This document shows positions 46,031 through 55,844 of a stretch of DNA of 64,000 nt, piece after piece. Both the position numbers and the translations under genes were made by a program. Under the pieces are notes generated by a model that saw nothing but the letters and a program-made list of their open reading frames with translations, searched no databases and was not told the origin of the DNA. The DNA lies in NCBI GenBank assembly GCA_965661115.1, contig CBFICO010000003.1, positions 1 to 64,000 of the forward strand, in the 5' to 3' direction. The first letter of the stretch is position 1, and every line of letters starts with the position of its first letter. The DNA is from UBA6770 sp965661115. Its GTDB lineage: Bacteria; Bacteroidota; Bacteroidia; Flavobacteriales_G; Salibacteraceae.

Positions 46031-46038
46031 TACATTTG
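46031..46038 (+). promoter_or_regulatory. Promoter -7 box for rimP-nusA-infB
   Basis: TACATTTG matches TAnnTTTG exactly. The following CCGCG then TAAAACGCTA repeats the pheT promoter region with a 2-base gap. It sits upstream of the terminator hairpin and 64 bases before the rimP start. Confidence 0.5.
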
Positions 46039-46065
46039 CCGCGTAAAACGCTAACGCAAACACTT

Positions 46066-46090
46066 AAAAGAGGGTTTTTCCCTCTTTTTT
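46066..46090 (+). terminator. Terminator-like hairpin in the rimP leader, possible attenuator
   Basis: AAAAGAGGG (46066-46074) pairs perfectly with CCCTCTTTT (46080-46088) around TTTTT, with T residues continuing to 46090. Only 12 bases separate it from the rimP start. No promoter fits downstream, and a -7 box lies upstream, so the hairpin is transcribed before rimP. It may end the repeat-protein transcript, attenuate the operon, or both. Confidence 0.7.
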
Positions 46091-46102
46091 ATTGCAATAA
46101 AC

Positions 46103-46573
46103 TTGAGTTTGATTACTAGAGAAAAAATACAAGCGCTAATAAATGAGAAGTTGGAAGGTACTGATTTCTTTGTGGTTAGTATCGATATTTCACCTGCAAA
46201 TAAAATTGTGGTAGAGATGGATGGAGACAATGGTTTCCCTATCAGCGAGTGTATCAACTTTAGCCGTCAAATTGAGCATAATTTAGACAGAGAAGAGGAA
46301 GATTTTGCTCTCGAAGTAAGTTCTCCTGGTTTAACTAAACCGTTTAGACTTACTCGACAGTATATTAAAAACTTGAATAAAAACGTTGAGGTTAAAACCA
46401 ATGACGGAGATAAAATCAAGGGTAAGTTGATTGTGGCTGACGATGAAAAAATTACTGTTCAAACTTCAAGGAAGGAGCGTTCAGAAAAGAAAAATAAAAA
46501 AGTCGAAGTGATTGAGGATGTTGAGTTGCTTCGAGAAAATATATTAGAAACAAAATTGGTTATAGAATTCTAA
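46103..46573 (+). CDS. rimP: Ribosome maturation factor RimP
   Basis: RimP (156 residues) helps late 30S assembly. The family opening SLITREKIQALINEKLEG leads to KIVVEMDGDNGFPISECINFSRQIEHNL and then LEVSSPGLTKPFRL, a standard RimP block, plus a C-terminal Sm-like beta domain. No ATG is available; the start used is TTG at 46103 (another TTG lies at 46109). First gene of the operon; nusA starts 11 bases after its stop. Confidence 0.92.
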   Translation: MSLITREKIQALINEKLEGTDFFVVSIDISPANKIVVEMDGDNGFPISECINFSRQIEHNLDREEEDFALEVSSPGLTKPFRLTRQYIKNLNKNVEVKTNDGDKIKGKLIVADDEKITVQTSRKERSEKKNKKVEVIEDVELLRENILETKLVIEF

Positions 46574-46584
46574 ATTAGGTTGTT

Positions 46585-47823
46585 ATGAATACCATTGAAT
46601 TAATTGAGTCGTTTTCAGACTTTAAGGATCTAAAAAACATTGACAGGGTTACTATGATGAACATCGTTGAAGATGTTTTTAGAAGTGTTTTGGCAAAGCA
46701 ATTTGGCGATGCAAACAACTTCGATGTAATTATTAACCCAGATAAAGGTGACCTTGAAATTTGGCACAACCGAGTTATTGTACCAGATGGTGAGGTTGAA
46801 GATCCAAATTCAGAGATTTCTTTAACCGACGCTAGAAAGATTGAGCCTGATTTTGAGGTTGATGAAGACGTTTCTGAAGAAGTTCAGATCGAAGATTTTG
46901 GTCGCCGTGCAGTATTGGCGTTAAGACAGAATCTTGCGGCTAGAATCCAGGACCTAGAAAAAGACGGTATTTACAAAAAGTACAAAGATCGTGTTGGCGA
47001 TATTGTTACTGGAGAGGTTTACCAAATTTGGAAAAAAGAGATTCTGCTTTTAGATGATGATGGTAATGAATTGGTATTGCCAAAATCGGAGCAGATTCCA
47101 TCGGATTACTTTAAGAAAGGAGATACTGTAAGAGCAGTTGTTACCAAAGTTGAGATGAGAAATAGCTCTCCAATTATTGTGCTTTCTCGTACTTCTCCTG
47201 CATTCCTCGAGCGTTTATTTGAAATGGAGGTGCCAGAAATTTTTGACGGGCTTATTACCATCAAAAACATAGTTCGCGAACCAGGTGATAGAGCTAAAGT
47301 TGCTGTTGAGTCATACGACGATAGAATTGACCCCGTAGGAGCTTGTGTTGGAATGAAAGGATCTAGAATTCATGGAATTGTGCGCGAGTTGAGAAACGAA
47401 AATATTGACGTAATTAACTTCACTACCAATCCGACTCTCTTCATTACGCGCTCTTTAAGCCCAGCTAAAATTTCAAACATCATTTTTGACGAAGACAACA
47501 AAAAGGCAGATGTTTACCTGAACGCAGATCAAGTTTCTTTGGCAATTGGTAAAGGCGGATTTAACATCAAATTAGCTAGTAGATTAACAGGTTATGAAAT
47601 TGATGTTTATCGTGAAACTGATGCTGATTCTGACGATGTGAACTTAGATGAATTCTCTGATGAAATCGAAGGTTGGGTATTAGACCAATTAAAAGGAATT
47701 GGTTTAGATACGGCTAGAAGCGTATTGGATCAAGATCCTGCAGACATCGTTAAAAGAGCTGATTTAGAAGAAGAAACAGTAGAAGAAGTTATAAATATTT
47801 TGAAGGCTGAATTCGAGGACTAA
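46585..47823 (+). CDS. nusA: Transcription termination/antitermination factor NusA
   Basis: The 412-residue protein has the NusA N-terminal RNA-polymerase-binding domain (about 1-130), an S1 domain (about 135-205, YKDRVGDIVTGEVYQIWKKEILL), and KH1 and KH2 (GACVGMKGSRIHGIVRELRNENIDV, VSLAIGKGGFNIKLASRLTG). One helix-hairpin-helix-like C-terminal segment (DQLKGIGLDTARSVLDQDP) follows. It lacks the acidic repeats AR1/AR2 of E. coli NusA, as usual outside Gammaproteobacteria. In E. coli, NusA autoregulates its operon, which bears on the leader hairpin here. Confidence 0.95.
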   Translation: MNTIELIESFSDFKDLKNIDRVTMMNIVEDVFRSVLAKQFGDANNFDVIINPDKGDLEIWHNRVIVPDGEVEDPNSEISLTDARKIEPDFEVDEDVSEEVQIEDFGRRAVLALRQNLAARIQDLEKDGIYKKYKDRVGDIVTGEVYQIWKKEILLLDDDGNELVLPKSEQIPSDYFKKGDTVRAVVTKVEMRNSSPIIVLSRTSPAFLERLFEMEVPEIFDGLITIKNIVREPGDRAKVAVESYDDRIDPVGACVGMKGSRIHGIVRELRNENIDVINFTTNPTLFITRSLSPAKISNIIFDEDNKKADVYLNADQVSLAIGKGGFNIKLASRLTGYEIDVYRETDADSDDVNLDEFSDEIEGWVLDQLKGIGLDTARSVLDQDPADIVKRADLEEETVEEVINILKAEFED

Positions 47824-47853
47824 TGATGGTCTTTTAGCTTTTAAACAGAGTTT

Positions 47854-47861
47854 TATATTTG
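47854..47861 (+). promoter_or_regulatory. Internal promoter -7 box before infB
   Basis: TATATTTG matches TAnnTTTG exactly, in the 85-base gap between nusA and infB and 47 bases before the infB ATG. It would allow infB to be transcribed apart from rimP-nusA. Confidence 0.5.
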
Positions 47862-47908
47862 CAACAATTGGAAAGGCTTGTAAAGTCTAAGGAACAGTAA
47901 AAAATTAT

Positions 47909-50677
47909 ATGGCAGCAGCGCACAGATTAAGTAAAGTAGCGAAAGAGCTAGGTGTTGGGGTAAGCACTATCACAGATTTTCTGACGGATAACGGAATTGA
48001 ATGTGATGGGAGACCTACGGCAAAAATTGACGAAACCGCCTATAATCTTTTACTTGAGCAATACTCTACAGACAAAAAAGCAAAAGAGAAATCTAAAGAG
48101 CTTTCACAAAATAGAGAGGAGCGAGTTACTATTACTATCGAAGATCAAAAAGCGGACAGCAAAGAAGAACGTTTTGAAGATGTTGATGAAATAGTAATTA
48201 CCAATACGCAAGTAATACCAGTTGTTGACCTTCCACCTGTTCCAAAAGAAGAGCCAAAGGCAGAGGAAAAGAAAGAAGAAGAGAAACCTGTAGAGGAAGA
48301 AGGTGATGGCCCAAAGGTTTTAGGTCAAATAGACTTATCTTCAATTGATACTCGAACCAGACCCTCAAAAAAGAAAAAAGAAGCTGAAGAGGACAAAGCC
48401 AAGGTAGAAGCTGAGAAAAAAGCTAAGGCTGCTGAGGCTAAAGCTAAAGCGGAAGCAGAAGCAAAGAAAGAGGCTGAGAAAAAAGAACCTGCAGCTCCTG
48501 AAAAGCCTGAGCGAATTGAAACGAAAGTTGAAAAATTGGCTGGACCTAAGCATACTGGACAGGTTATCGATTTAAGTAAATTCCAGAAGCCTAAAAAAGC
48601 TAAGCCCGTAGCTTCTTCAAATGAGGATAAAGATACAGAGGCAGGAAAGAAAAAACGTAGAAAACGTATTCGCGTTGGTGGTCCAAATGTAATTCAGTCC
48701 GAAAAACACAGAAAGGATAACCGAGGAAAAGGAAAAGGTAGAGGAAGAAGAAATGAGCCTCAACCTGAAGTTTCTCAGGAAGATATTCAAAAAGAAATTA
48801 AAGAAACACTGGCACGGTTAAGTGGTGGCGGTGGTAAATCTAAATCTGCTAAGTTCAGAAAAGCTAAGCGTGATGCAGTGAGTCAGCAAGCTGAAGAAGA
48901 ACTGCAAAAAGCAGAAGAAGAAAAGAGCATCTTAAGAGTAACCGAATTTGTTACTGCAAACGAATTGGCAACGCTAATGAATGTATCGGTAAACGATATT
49001 ATTTCTGCGTGTATGTCTCTTGGGATGTTCGTATCTATTAATCAACGTTTAGATGCGGAAACCCTGACCGTTGTAGCCGATGAGTTTGGATTTACGGTTG
49101 AATTTACTACTGATGAAATTGATGAAGGAGAATTGGTTGAAGCTGATGCTGAAGAAAATCTAGTTACTCGTCCACCAATTGTTACGGTAATGGGTCACGT
49201 TGACCATGGTAAGACATCCTTGCTAGATTATGTGCGTAGAGAAAATGTAATTGCAGGAGAAGCCGGTGGAATTACACAGCATATCGGAGCTTACAGAGTT
49301 CAGTTAGAGAGTGGTAATACTATTGCTTTCTTAGATACTCCAGGTCACGAGGCGTTTACAGCAATGCGTTCTAGAGGTGCTCAAGTTACCGATATTGCAA
49401 TTATTGTAATTTCTGCAGACGATAGAATTATGCCTCAAACAAAAGAGGCCATTAACCATGCTCAAGCGGCAGATGTGCCTATCATTTTTGCAATTAACAA
49501 GATTGATAAGGATGGCGCTAATCCAGAGAAAATTAAAGAGGAATTAGCTTCGATGAATTTCTTGGTGGAAGATTGGGGTGGTAAATTCCAGTCTCAAGAT
49601 ATATCTGCTAAAAACGGAACCAACGTTAATGAATTGATGGAAAAGGTAGTGCTTGAAGCAGAGCTGCTCGAGCTAAAAGCCGATCCAAAGAAACGTGCGG
49701 AAGGCACCGTAATTGAAGCTTCCCTGGATAAAGGAAAAGGTTACGTTTCAACCTTACTGGTCCAAGGTGGAACTTTAAAGGTCGGTGATATCTTCTTAGC
49801 GGGAGCTCATACGGGTAGAATTAAAGCCATGTTTAATGAGCGAGGCAATAATGTTATCGAAGCGGGTCCTTCAACGCCAGTTAGTGTTCTTGGTTTGAAC
49901 GGAGCTCCGAGTGCTGGTGATAAGTTTACAGTGATGGACGATGAAAGAGAAGCGAGAAACATTGCGCAAAAGCGTTCTCAGTTGCAGCGTGAACAAGGTG
50001 TTAGAACTCAAAAACATATTACGTTAGACGAAATTGGAAGACGTATTGCAATTGGCGATTTCCAAGAGCTTAACGTAATTGTTAAAGGTGATGTTGATGG
50101 ATCTATCGAGGCGCTTTCTGATTCTTTACTAAACCTTTCTACAGAGCAAATTCAGGTGAATATCATTCACAAGTCTGTTGGTCAAATTAGTGAGTCTGAT
50201 GTGTTGTTGGCATCTGCCTCTAACGCAATTATTATCGGATTCCAAGTTCGACCTTCGACTAATGCGCGTGTTATTGCTGAGAAAGAAGAAATAGATATCA
50301 GATTGTACTCAATTATTTACGATGCTATTGATGAGGTTAAGCAGGCTATGGAAGGAATGCTTAAGCCAAAAGTTGAAGAGCGGGTAGTTTGTAATATTGA
50401 AGTGCGTGAAACATTCAAGATTTCTAAAGTTGGAACAATCGCTGGTTGTTTTGTATTAAACGGAACGGTTACTAGAAACACCAAGGTAAGATTGATTCGC
50501 GATGGTATTGTTCAGTACACCGGTGCTTTAGGTTCACTTAAACGTTTTAAAGATGACGTTAAAGAAGTGAAGAAAGGGTTTGAGTGTGGATTGAACATCG
50601 AAAACTACAATGATATTAAAGTTGGCGATATCATTGAAGGTTACGAAGAAGTAGAGGTTAAGCAGAAGCTAGGTTAG
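47909..50677 (+). CDS. infB: Translation initiation factor IF-2
   Basis: IF-2 (922 residues) is the GTPase that places fMet-tRNA on the 30S subunit. An IF2_N helix bundle opens the protein ([19 protein letters not shown]). A Lys/Glu/Ala-rich linker of about 250 residues follows, then a basic [14 protein letters not shown] segment, and a second IF2_N motif ([18 protein letters not shown]). The G domain has G1 [10 protein letters not shown]3 DTPGHEA and G4 NKID, followed by the EF-Tu-like and IF2 domains. Its 3' end overlaps the convergent SPOR gene by 4 bases. Confidence 0.97.
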   Translation: MAAAHRLSKVAKELGVGVSTITDFLTDNGIECDGRPTAKIDETAYNLLLEQYSTDKKAKEKSKELSQNREERVTITIEDQKADSKEERFEDVDEIVITNTQVIPVVDLPPVPKEEPKAEEKKEEEKPVEEEGDGPKVLGQIDLSSIDTRTRPSKKKKEAEEDKAKVEAEKKAKAAEAKAKAEAEAKKEAEKKEPAAPEKPERIETKVEKLAGPKHTGQVIDLSKFQKPKKAKPVASSNEDKDTEAGKKKRRKRIRVGGPNVIQSEKHRKDNRGKGKGRGRRNEPQPEVSQEDIQKEIKETLARLSGGGGKSKSAKFRKAKRDAVSQQAEEELQKAEEEKSILRVTEFVTANELATLMNVSVNDIISACMSLGMFVSINQRLDAETLTVVADEFGFTVEFTTDEIDEGELVEADAEENLVTRPPIVTVMGHVDHGKTSLLDYVRRENVIAGEAGGITQHIGAYRVQLESGNTIAFLDTPGHEAFTAMRSRGAQVTDIAIIVISADDRIMPQTKEAINHAQAADVPIIFAINKIDKDGANPEKIKEELASMNFLVEDWGGKFQSQDISAKNGTNVNELMEKVVLEAELLELKADPKKRAEGTVIEASLDKGKGYVSTLLVQGGTLKVGDIFLAGAHTGRIKAMFNERGNNVIEAGPSTPVSVLGLNGAPSAGDKFTVMDDEREARNIAQKRSQLQREQGVRTQKHITLDEIGRRIAIGDFQELNVIVKGDVDGSIEALSDSLLNLSTEQIQVNIIHKSVGQISESDVLLASASNAIIIGFQVRPSTNARVIAEKEEIDIRLYSIIYDAIDEVKQAMEGMLKPKVEERVVCNIEVRETFKISKVGTIAGCFVLNGTVTRNTKVRLIRDGIVQYTGALGSLKRFKDDVKEVKKGFECGLNIENYNDIKVGDIIEGYEEVEVKQKLG

Positions 50678-51147
50678 TCTTCCTTTTCAGTTTCTTGTTC
50701 TGAGAGTAGAGGCGGTAAATTAATATCGTCTTTCACCACAAAAGCATCTGGAAAATTTTCTTGTAATTCTATAAAGAATCGCTCAGCTTCGAGGCGAGTT
50801 CTAAAGTCACCTACGCGAACTTTAAAAGCTGGCTTTTTGTGCACAACATAAGCGGGAACTTCATTGTATATCTTTAAAAACTCAGCCTGTACCTCGTTTG
50901 CCTGGTTAAAACTATTAGGGCCTGATGAGCTAAATAATTGGAGTCGATAACCTTCAATGGTTTGGTTGTTTTCGTTGTAGGATTTTACCCTGTTTTCCAT
51001 TTCTATTAAGCGCTCATCACCAACTATTTCAATTTCGTCATTCTTTTCAATAGTGGTTTTATTTGGGTTATTAGCCGGAACTTGAGCGAATAGCGCTGAG
51101 CAGAACGTGATACCTACTAGGGTGAAATAAAATCTTGATGTATGCAT
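50674..51147 (-). CDS. SPOR-domain exported protein
   Basis: With the ATG at 51147 the product (157 residues) starts with a signal peptide, [20 protein letters not shown], cut after AQ. The longer frame from 51189 would hide it. The C-terminal half is a SPOR domain (about 75-140): [51 protein letters not shown] domains bind denuded peptidoglycan glycans at division sites. An acidic tail ends it. It converges on infB. Confidence 0.8.
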   Translation of the reverse strand: MHTSRFYFTLVGITFCSALFAQVPANNPNKTTIEKNDEIEIVGDERLIEMENRVKSYNENNQTIEGYRLQLFSSSGPNSFNQANEVQAEFLKIYNEVPAYVVHKKPAFKVRVGDFRTRLEAERFFIELQENFPDAFVVKDDINLPPLLSEQETEKED

Positions 51148-51315
51148 AACAGACAATTGAAAAAACGAAAGTAATTTTCTTTCTAGCACCTTTCATTCCA
51201 AAAGCATATTTCTGACTTTTAATAAGTTGACATTTATCATAATTTAGAATCATTCTAAATTAATTGAACGCATTCAAAAAGAATAGGCCTACTGAACCTG
51301 ACTTAACGTTTATTA

Positions 51316-51323
51316 TAAATTTG
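51316..51323 (+). promoter_or_regulatory. Promoter -7 box for the alternative complex III operon
   Basis: TAAATTTG matches TAnnTTTG exactly, followed by CGC; the ATG of the first gene is 58 bases downstream. The leader 51324-51381 holds no hairpin that I can see. Confidence 0.55.
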
Positions 51324-51381
51324 CGCTTTAAGTAAAATTGGGGTTGTTAAGAGATAATTTCGGTTGAAAATCTTTAAAAAT

Positions 51382-52632
51382 ATGAGCAAATTACAAAGGG
51401 CAATTCGGCCCTTAACCTACTCGCTTTCAGTTATTTTCTTTTCGTTTTTGCTGTCTAATTCTGCTATTGCACAAGACGGTGAAAAGCTGTTTAAAGCAAA
51501 CTGTGCTTCTTGTCATAAATTAAACAAGAAGCTGATTGGGCCTGCGCTTTCAGGTGTTGCAGAGCGTTGGGAAGACAAAGAGGCGTTGTATGCTTGGATA
51601 AAGAATTCACAAGATTATTTAAAGAAAAATCCAGATGATTCTTATGCTCAAGAATTATTTGTTGAGTATAACAAATCTGTTATGACAGCACAGGCAGTTT
51701 CAGACGCTGAAATTGATGCGATTCTTGCTTATATAGCCAATCCTCCCGAGGATGTTGTTTTAACACCTACTCCTGGTCCGGAAACGGCTACTGCACCTGC
51801 AGAAGATTATTCAACTTACTGGATGTTAGGATTGGTGGTTGTGCTTTTAATTGTTGTAAAGGTGTTTTCTGGTGTTAAAACAAGTTTAGCTTCAGTAAAA
51901 GCTCAAATCAATGGTGAGGAAGCGCCGGAAGAAAAAGGTCCTATTGCAGGTCTTAAAGATTGGATTGTAAATAACAAAAGAACTACAGTAGCTATAGTGG
52001 TTGTTGTTTTGGCGGCATTCTCAGTTAAGGGCTGGTTTGTTGTTAAAGATATTGGAGTTTATCAAGGGTATGCTCCGGAGCAGCCTATTAAATTTTCGCA
52101 CAAGATTCATGCAGGAGATAACGCAATCGAATGTGGTTACTGTCACCATTCTGCTTACAAAGGAAAAAATGCTGGAATTCCTTCGGTGAATGTTTGTATG
52201 AACTGTCATAAAGGGATTTCAGAAGGTAAAGTTGATGGAACAACTGAAATCGCTAAGATTTATGATGCGGCAGGTTGGGATCCAGAACAACAAGCTTACA
52301 CTGGGGTTGAAAAGCCAATTAAGTGGATCAGAATTCATAATCTTCCAGATCATGCTTATTTCAATCACTCACAGCACGTTGTAGTAGGTAAGCAAAAGTG
52401 TCAAACTTGTCATGGCGAGGTTGAAGAGTATGGCTATCCAATGAAGCAGTTCGCGCCACTTACAATGGGCTGGTGTATTAACTGTCACAGAGAAACCTCT
52501 GTTGCTATGGAAGGAAATGAGTATTACACCAAAATTCATAAAGAACTTTTGGAGCGATATAAAGATGAGAAAATCGAAGCCTTTACGGTTAAGCATATCG
52601 GCGGCTTGGAGTGTGCAAAATGTCATTATTAA
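51382..52632 (+). CDS. actA: Alternative complex III subunit ActA, hexaheme with fused cytochrome c domain
   Basis: ActA is the periplasmic multiheme cytochrome of alternative complex III, which oxidises quinol and reduces cytochrome oxidase partners. The ATG at 51382 gives 416 residues with a signal/anchor; the frame also opens from a TTG at 51364. An N-terminal class I cytochrome c domain (NCASCHKLN, heme 1) is followed by a membrane helix (STYWMLGLVVVLLIVVKVFS). A second helix leads to the ActA domain with five CxxCH sites: CGYCH, CMNCH, CQTCH, CINCH and the terminal CAKCH. Six heme sites in all. First gene of actABCDEF-coxBA. Confidence 0.93.
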   Translation: MSKLQRAIRPLTYSLSVIFFSFLLSNSAIAQDGEKLFKANCASCHKLNKKLIGPALSGVAERWEDKEALYAWIKNSQDYLKKNPDDSYAQELFVEYNKSVMTAQAVSDAEIDAILAYIANPPEDVVLTPTPGPETATAPAEDYSTYWMLGLVVVLLIVVKVFSGVKTSLASVKAQINGEEAPEEKGPIAGLKDWIVNNKRTTVAIVVVVLAAFSVKGWFVVKDIGVYQGYAPEQPIKFSHKIHAGDNAIECGYCHHSAYKGKNAGIPSVNVCMNCHKGISEGKVDGTTEIAKIYDAAGWDPEQQAYTGVEKPIKWIRIHNLPDHAYFNHSQHVVVGKQKCQTCHGEVEEYGYPMKQFAPLTMGWCINCHRETSVAMEGNEYYTKIHKELLERYKDEKIEAFTVKHIGGLECAKCHY

Positions 52633-52652
52633 ACTAAGATCACCTAAGAATT

Positions 52653-55600
52653 ATGAGTGATAAGAAATATTGGAACAGTGTAGATCATTTAAAGGAAGAA
52701 CCTTTATTTGTTGAAGAAGCACAAAAAGAGTTTTCAGAAGCAATTCCTGTTGAGGATTTTCTAAGTAAGTCAAACTTATCAGATACGTCTGCTTCTAGAA
52801 GAGATTTCTTGAAATTTATGGGCTTCAGTTTGGGTGCCGCTACATTAGCAGCATGTGAAACTCCGGTTGTTAAATCTATACCTTACGTAGTAAAGCCAGA
52901 AGAAGTAACTCCTGGTGTTGCTAATTGGTACGCTTCTTCATTTGCAAGAAACGGGGAGTTCTCTAGTATCTTGGTTAAGACTAGAGAAGGTCGACCAATT
53001 TTCGTAAAAGCAAACGATGCTTACCCTGATGCAATGCGCGGTGTAACTGCTCGTGTTAACGCTTCAGTAATTGAGCTTTACGACGATAATAGATATCAGA
53101 AACCACAGCAAGGCGGCGCTGATGCTTCTTGGACGGATGTTGATTCAACCGTAATGAACAAATTGGCTGCCATTAAAGAAAAGGGTGGTACAGTTAAGGT
53201 GGTTACAGAATCTACTAGTTCTCCTAGCACTAAAGCTGCATTAGCTAAATTCGATGAAATGTTTGCTTCTGAAAAAGAAGTGGAAATTTTTGATGAAATG
53301 GGTGATGTAACTGGAACGGCTATGGTTAAGGATAGTGCAGTTGTTACTTACGACCCCATCAATTACAACGGTTTAATTAACGCTAACCAAAGAGATTTTG
53401 GTATTGCAGCCGTTCCTACTTATGACTTTTCAAAAGCAAAAGCTATTGTATCTTTAGATGCTGATTTCTTAGGCGGTTGGTTAGATACCGTAGCGTATTC
53501 TAAGGGATATACTCAACGAAGAAATCCTGCTGGTGCATGGATGTCTAAACATTTCCAGTTTGAGACAAACCTTACACTATCAGGTTCCAACGCAGACGTA
53601 CGAGGAGCTATTAAGCCAAGTGACATAGGAAACGCAGCAAAAATGTTACACGGCGCAGTTGCAAAACTAGCTGGAGCTGCAGGTGCTTCAGGGTCTTTAT
53701 CTGATGATGATAATGGTGTTGCGGATAAAATTAATAACGCTGCGAAAGAACTTTGGGCTGCTAAAGGTAAGTCCTTAGTAGTTTGTGGTTCTGATGATGC
53801 AAACGTACAGCAAGTAGTTAACAGCATTAACAATATGTTAGGCAATTACGGTGCTACCATAAGAATGGATCGTGCCTACAATGTTGTTGAGGCTAACAGC
53901 TCAATGTCTTCATTGATTAAAGATATGAACGCTGGTAAAGTAGATGGAGTAATATTCATGTCTGCTAATCCAGTATACTCGGTAGCAGGATTTAGTGATG
54001 CTTTAGCAAAAGTTGGTTTCAAGGTTTCTACTTCTGATAGACCAGATGAAACCTCAGTTTTGTGTGATGTTGTTTGTCCAGATCACTTTTACTTAGAAGC
54101 TTGGAACGACCATAATCCATATACTGGTTTATACACATTGCAACAACCTTCAATTAGACCTTTGTTTAAGACAAGAGCAGCTCAGGAATCTATTTTGAAA
54201 TGGTCTGGAGTTAATTCTTCTTACTACGACTTTATTAAGTCAACTTGGATGAGTACTGCCTTCGCTGGTTCAGATGCTATGACTGCCGAAACGCAGTGGA
54301 ATAACGCTGTTCAGTCTGGTGTATTTAATGCGCTAAAAGGAGAATCTGCTGCTATTAACTATACAGATAATGGCGCTGCAGCTGCTGGAAGAATTAAAGC
54401 TAGCGGTGGTGGTACAGAGGTTAAATTCTACATCAAAGGTTCAGTAGGTAATGGTGCACAAGCTAATAACCCTCACTTACAAGAGCTCCCAGACCCCATC
54501 ACTAAAATTTCGTGGGACAACTATGTTACCATGAATCCAGTTGAAATGGTTGAAGCGGGTTACGAAACAAAAACAGCTCAGCAGACTCCTGCTAACATGG
54601 TTACTGTAACCGTGAATAATGTGACGCTTGAGTTGCCTGTTGTTTCTGCTCCAGGACAAAAAGTTGGAACTATTGGTATTGCCTTAGGATACGGTAGAAC
54701 TGTATCCGGAGATGCAGGTAAAATTGGGGTAAATGCTTATCCGGCTCTTTCAATGAATGGTGGTAATGCAGTTTATTCTGCTGCTAATGCAACTGTTGCG
54801 GATACAGGAAAAACATATCAAATAGCTTCAGTTCAAACTCATCATACAATGATGGGTCGTAAGATTGTTAATGAGACTAATCTTAGTACTTATAAGTCTA
54901 TTGATAAGAATGACGATAAGAAAGGATGGAATAAAGACGCTATTCTTGCGGATGCTTTTGGTAAAAAGCGACCTGTAAAAGAGCTTAATCTCTGGGTTGA
55001 TCACGCTATTGAAAAAGGTCACCGTTGGGGAATGTCTATAGATCTTAACTCATGTACCGGTTGTGGTGCTTGTGTTACTGCATGTCATATAGAAAACAAT
55101 GTTCCTGTTGTTGGAAAAGATGAAATCCGCAGAACTAGAAGTATGTTCTGGTTAAGAGTGGATAGATACTTCTCTAGTGACATGTCTAAAGAAAAAGGAA
55201 AAGAAGAGGGAGTAGGTATTATCGATACTTACAAGCAAATGGAAGATCCTTCACGCTATCCAGAGGTTGTGTTTCAGCCTGTAATGTGTCAGCACTGTAA
55301 TCACGCTCCTTGTGAAACTGTTTGTCCGGTTGCTGCAACTACACACAGTGAGGAAGGTTTAAACCAGATGACTTATAACCGTTGTGTTGGTACAAGATAT
55401 TGTGCTAATAACTGTCCTTATAAAGTAAGACGATTTAACTGGTTTAACTACAATAAAGATTCGAAGTTTACTGGAATTAATCCAGCTCAAAACGAACTAC
55501 AAAGAATGGTTCTTAATCCAGACGTTGTAGTTAGATCCAGAGGGGTTATTGAAAAATGTAGTTTCTGTGTTCAAAAGATTCAAGCTGGTAAATTGGTAGC

Positions 55601-55820
55601 TAAAAAGGCTGGAAGACCAGTTGAAGATGGCGATGTGGTTAGTGCATGCGCAGATGCTTGTCCTACAAATGCAATTCAGTTTGGGGATTTAAATGATGGT
55701 AATTCTGCAGTAAGAGCGAACTTCGATGATGATCGTTCATACTTTATGGCAGAAGAGGTTGGTACTCAGCCTAACGTTGCCTACATGACCAAGGTTAGAA
55801 ACACAGATAATTTAGTTTAA
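52653..55820 (+). CDS. actB: Alternative complex III subunit ActB (molybdopterin-oxidoreductase-like, Fe-S)
   Basis: The 1055-residue protein has a Tat-type leader (SASRRDFLKFMGF, Arg-Arg at 49-50) running into a lipobox TLAAC, so it is probably a folded, lipid-anchored periplasmic subunit. The first 700 residues are the molybdopterin-oxidoreductase fold that lost its cofactor in this complex. The C-terminal about 270 residues are an FdhN/NrfC-like ferredoxin with four Cys clusters: CTGCGACVTACHIE, CQHCNHAPCETVCP, CVGTRYCANNCP and CSFCVQKI with CADACPTN. The clusters carry electrons from quinol towards the cytochromes. Confidence 0.93.
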   Translation: MSDKKYWNSVDHLKEEPLFVEEAQKEFSEAIPVEDFLSKSNLSDTSASRRDFLKFMGFSLGAATLAACETPVVKSIPYVVKPEEVTPGVANWYASSFARNGEFSSILVKTREGRPIFVKANDAYPDAMRGVTARVNASVIELYDDNRYQKPQQGGADASWTDVDSTVMNKLAAIKEKGGTVKVVTESTSSPSTKAALAKFDEMFASEKEVEIFDEMGDVTGTAMVKDSAVVTYDPINYNGLINANQRDFGIAAVPTYDFSKAKAIVSLDADFLGGWLDTVAYSKGYTQRRNPAGAWMSKHFQFETNLTLSGSNADVRGAIKPSDIGNAAKMLHGAVAKLAGAAGASGSLSDDDNGVADKINNAAKELWAAKGKSLVVCGSDDANVQQVVNSINNMLGNYGATIRMDRAYNVVEANSSMSSLIKDMNAGKVDGVIFMSANPVYSVAGFSDALAKVGFKVSTSDRPDETSVLCDVVCPDHFYLEAWNDHNPYTGLYTLQQPSIRPLFKTRAAQESILKWSGVNSSYYDFIKSTWMSTAFAGSDAMTAETQWNNAVQSGVFNALKGESAAINYTDNGAAAAGRIKASGGGTEVKFYIKGSVGNGAQANNPHLQELPDPITKISWDNYVTMNPVEMVEAGYETKTAQQTPANMVTVTVNNVTLELPVVSAPGQKVGTIGIALGYGRTVSGDAGKIGVNAYPALSMNGGNAVYSAANATVADTGKTYQIASVQTHHTMMGRKIVNETNLSTYKSIDKNDDKKGWNKDAILADAFGKKRPVKELNLWVDHAIEKGHRWGMSIDLNSCTGCGACVTACHIENNVPVVGKDEIRRTRSMFWLRVDRYFSSDMSKEKGKEEGVGIIDTYKQMEDPSRYPEVVFQPVMCQHCNHAPCETVCPVAATTHSEEGLNQMTYNRCVGTRYCANNCPYKVRRFNWFNYNKDSKFTGINPAQNELQRMVLNPDVVVRSRGVIEKCSFCVQKIQAGKLVAKKAGRPVEDGDVVSACADACPTNAIQFGDLNDGNSAVRANFDDDRSYFMAEEVGTQPNVAYMTKVRNTDNLV

Positions 55821-55844
55821 TAGATTCAAGAAAAATAATTATCC

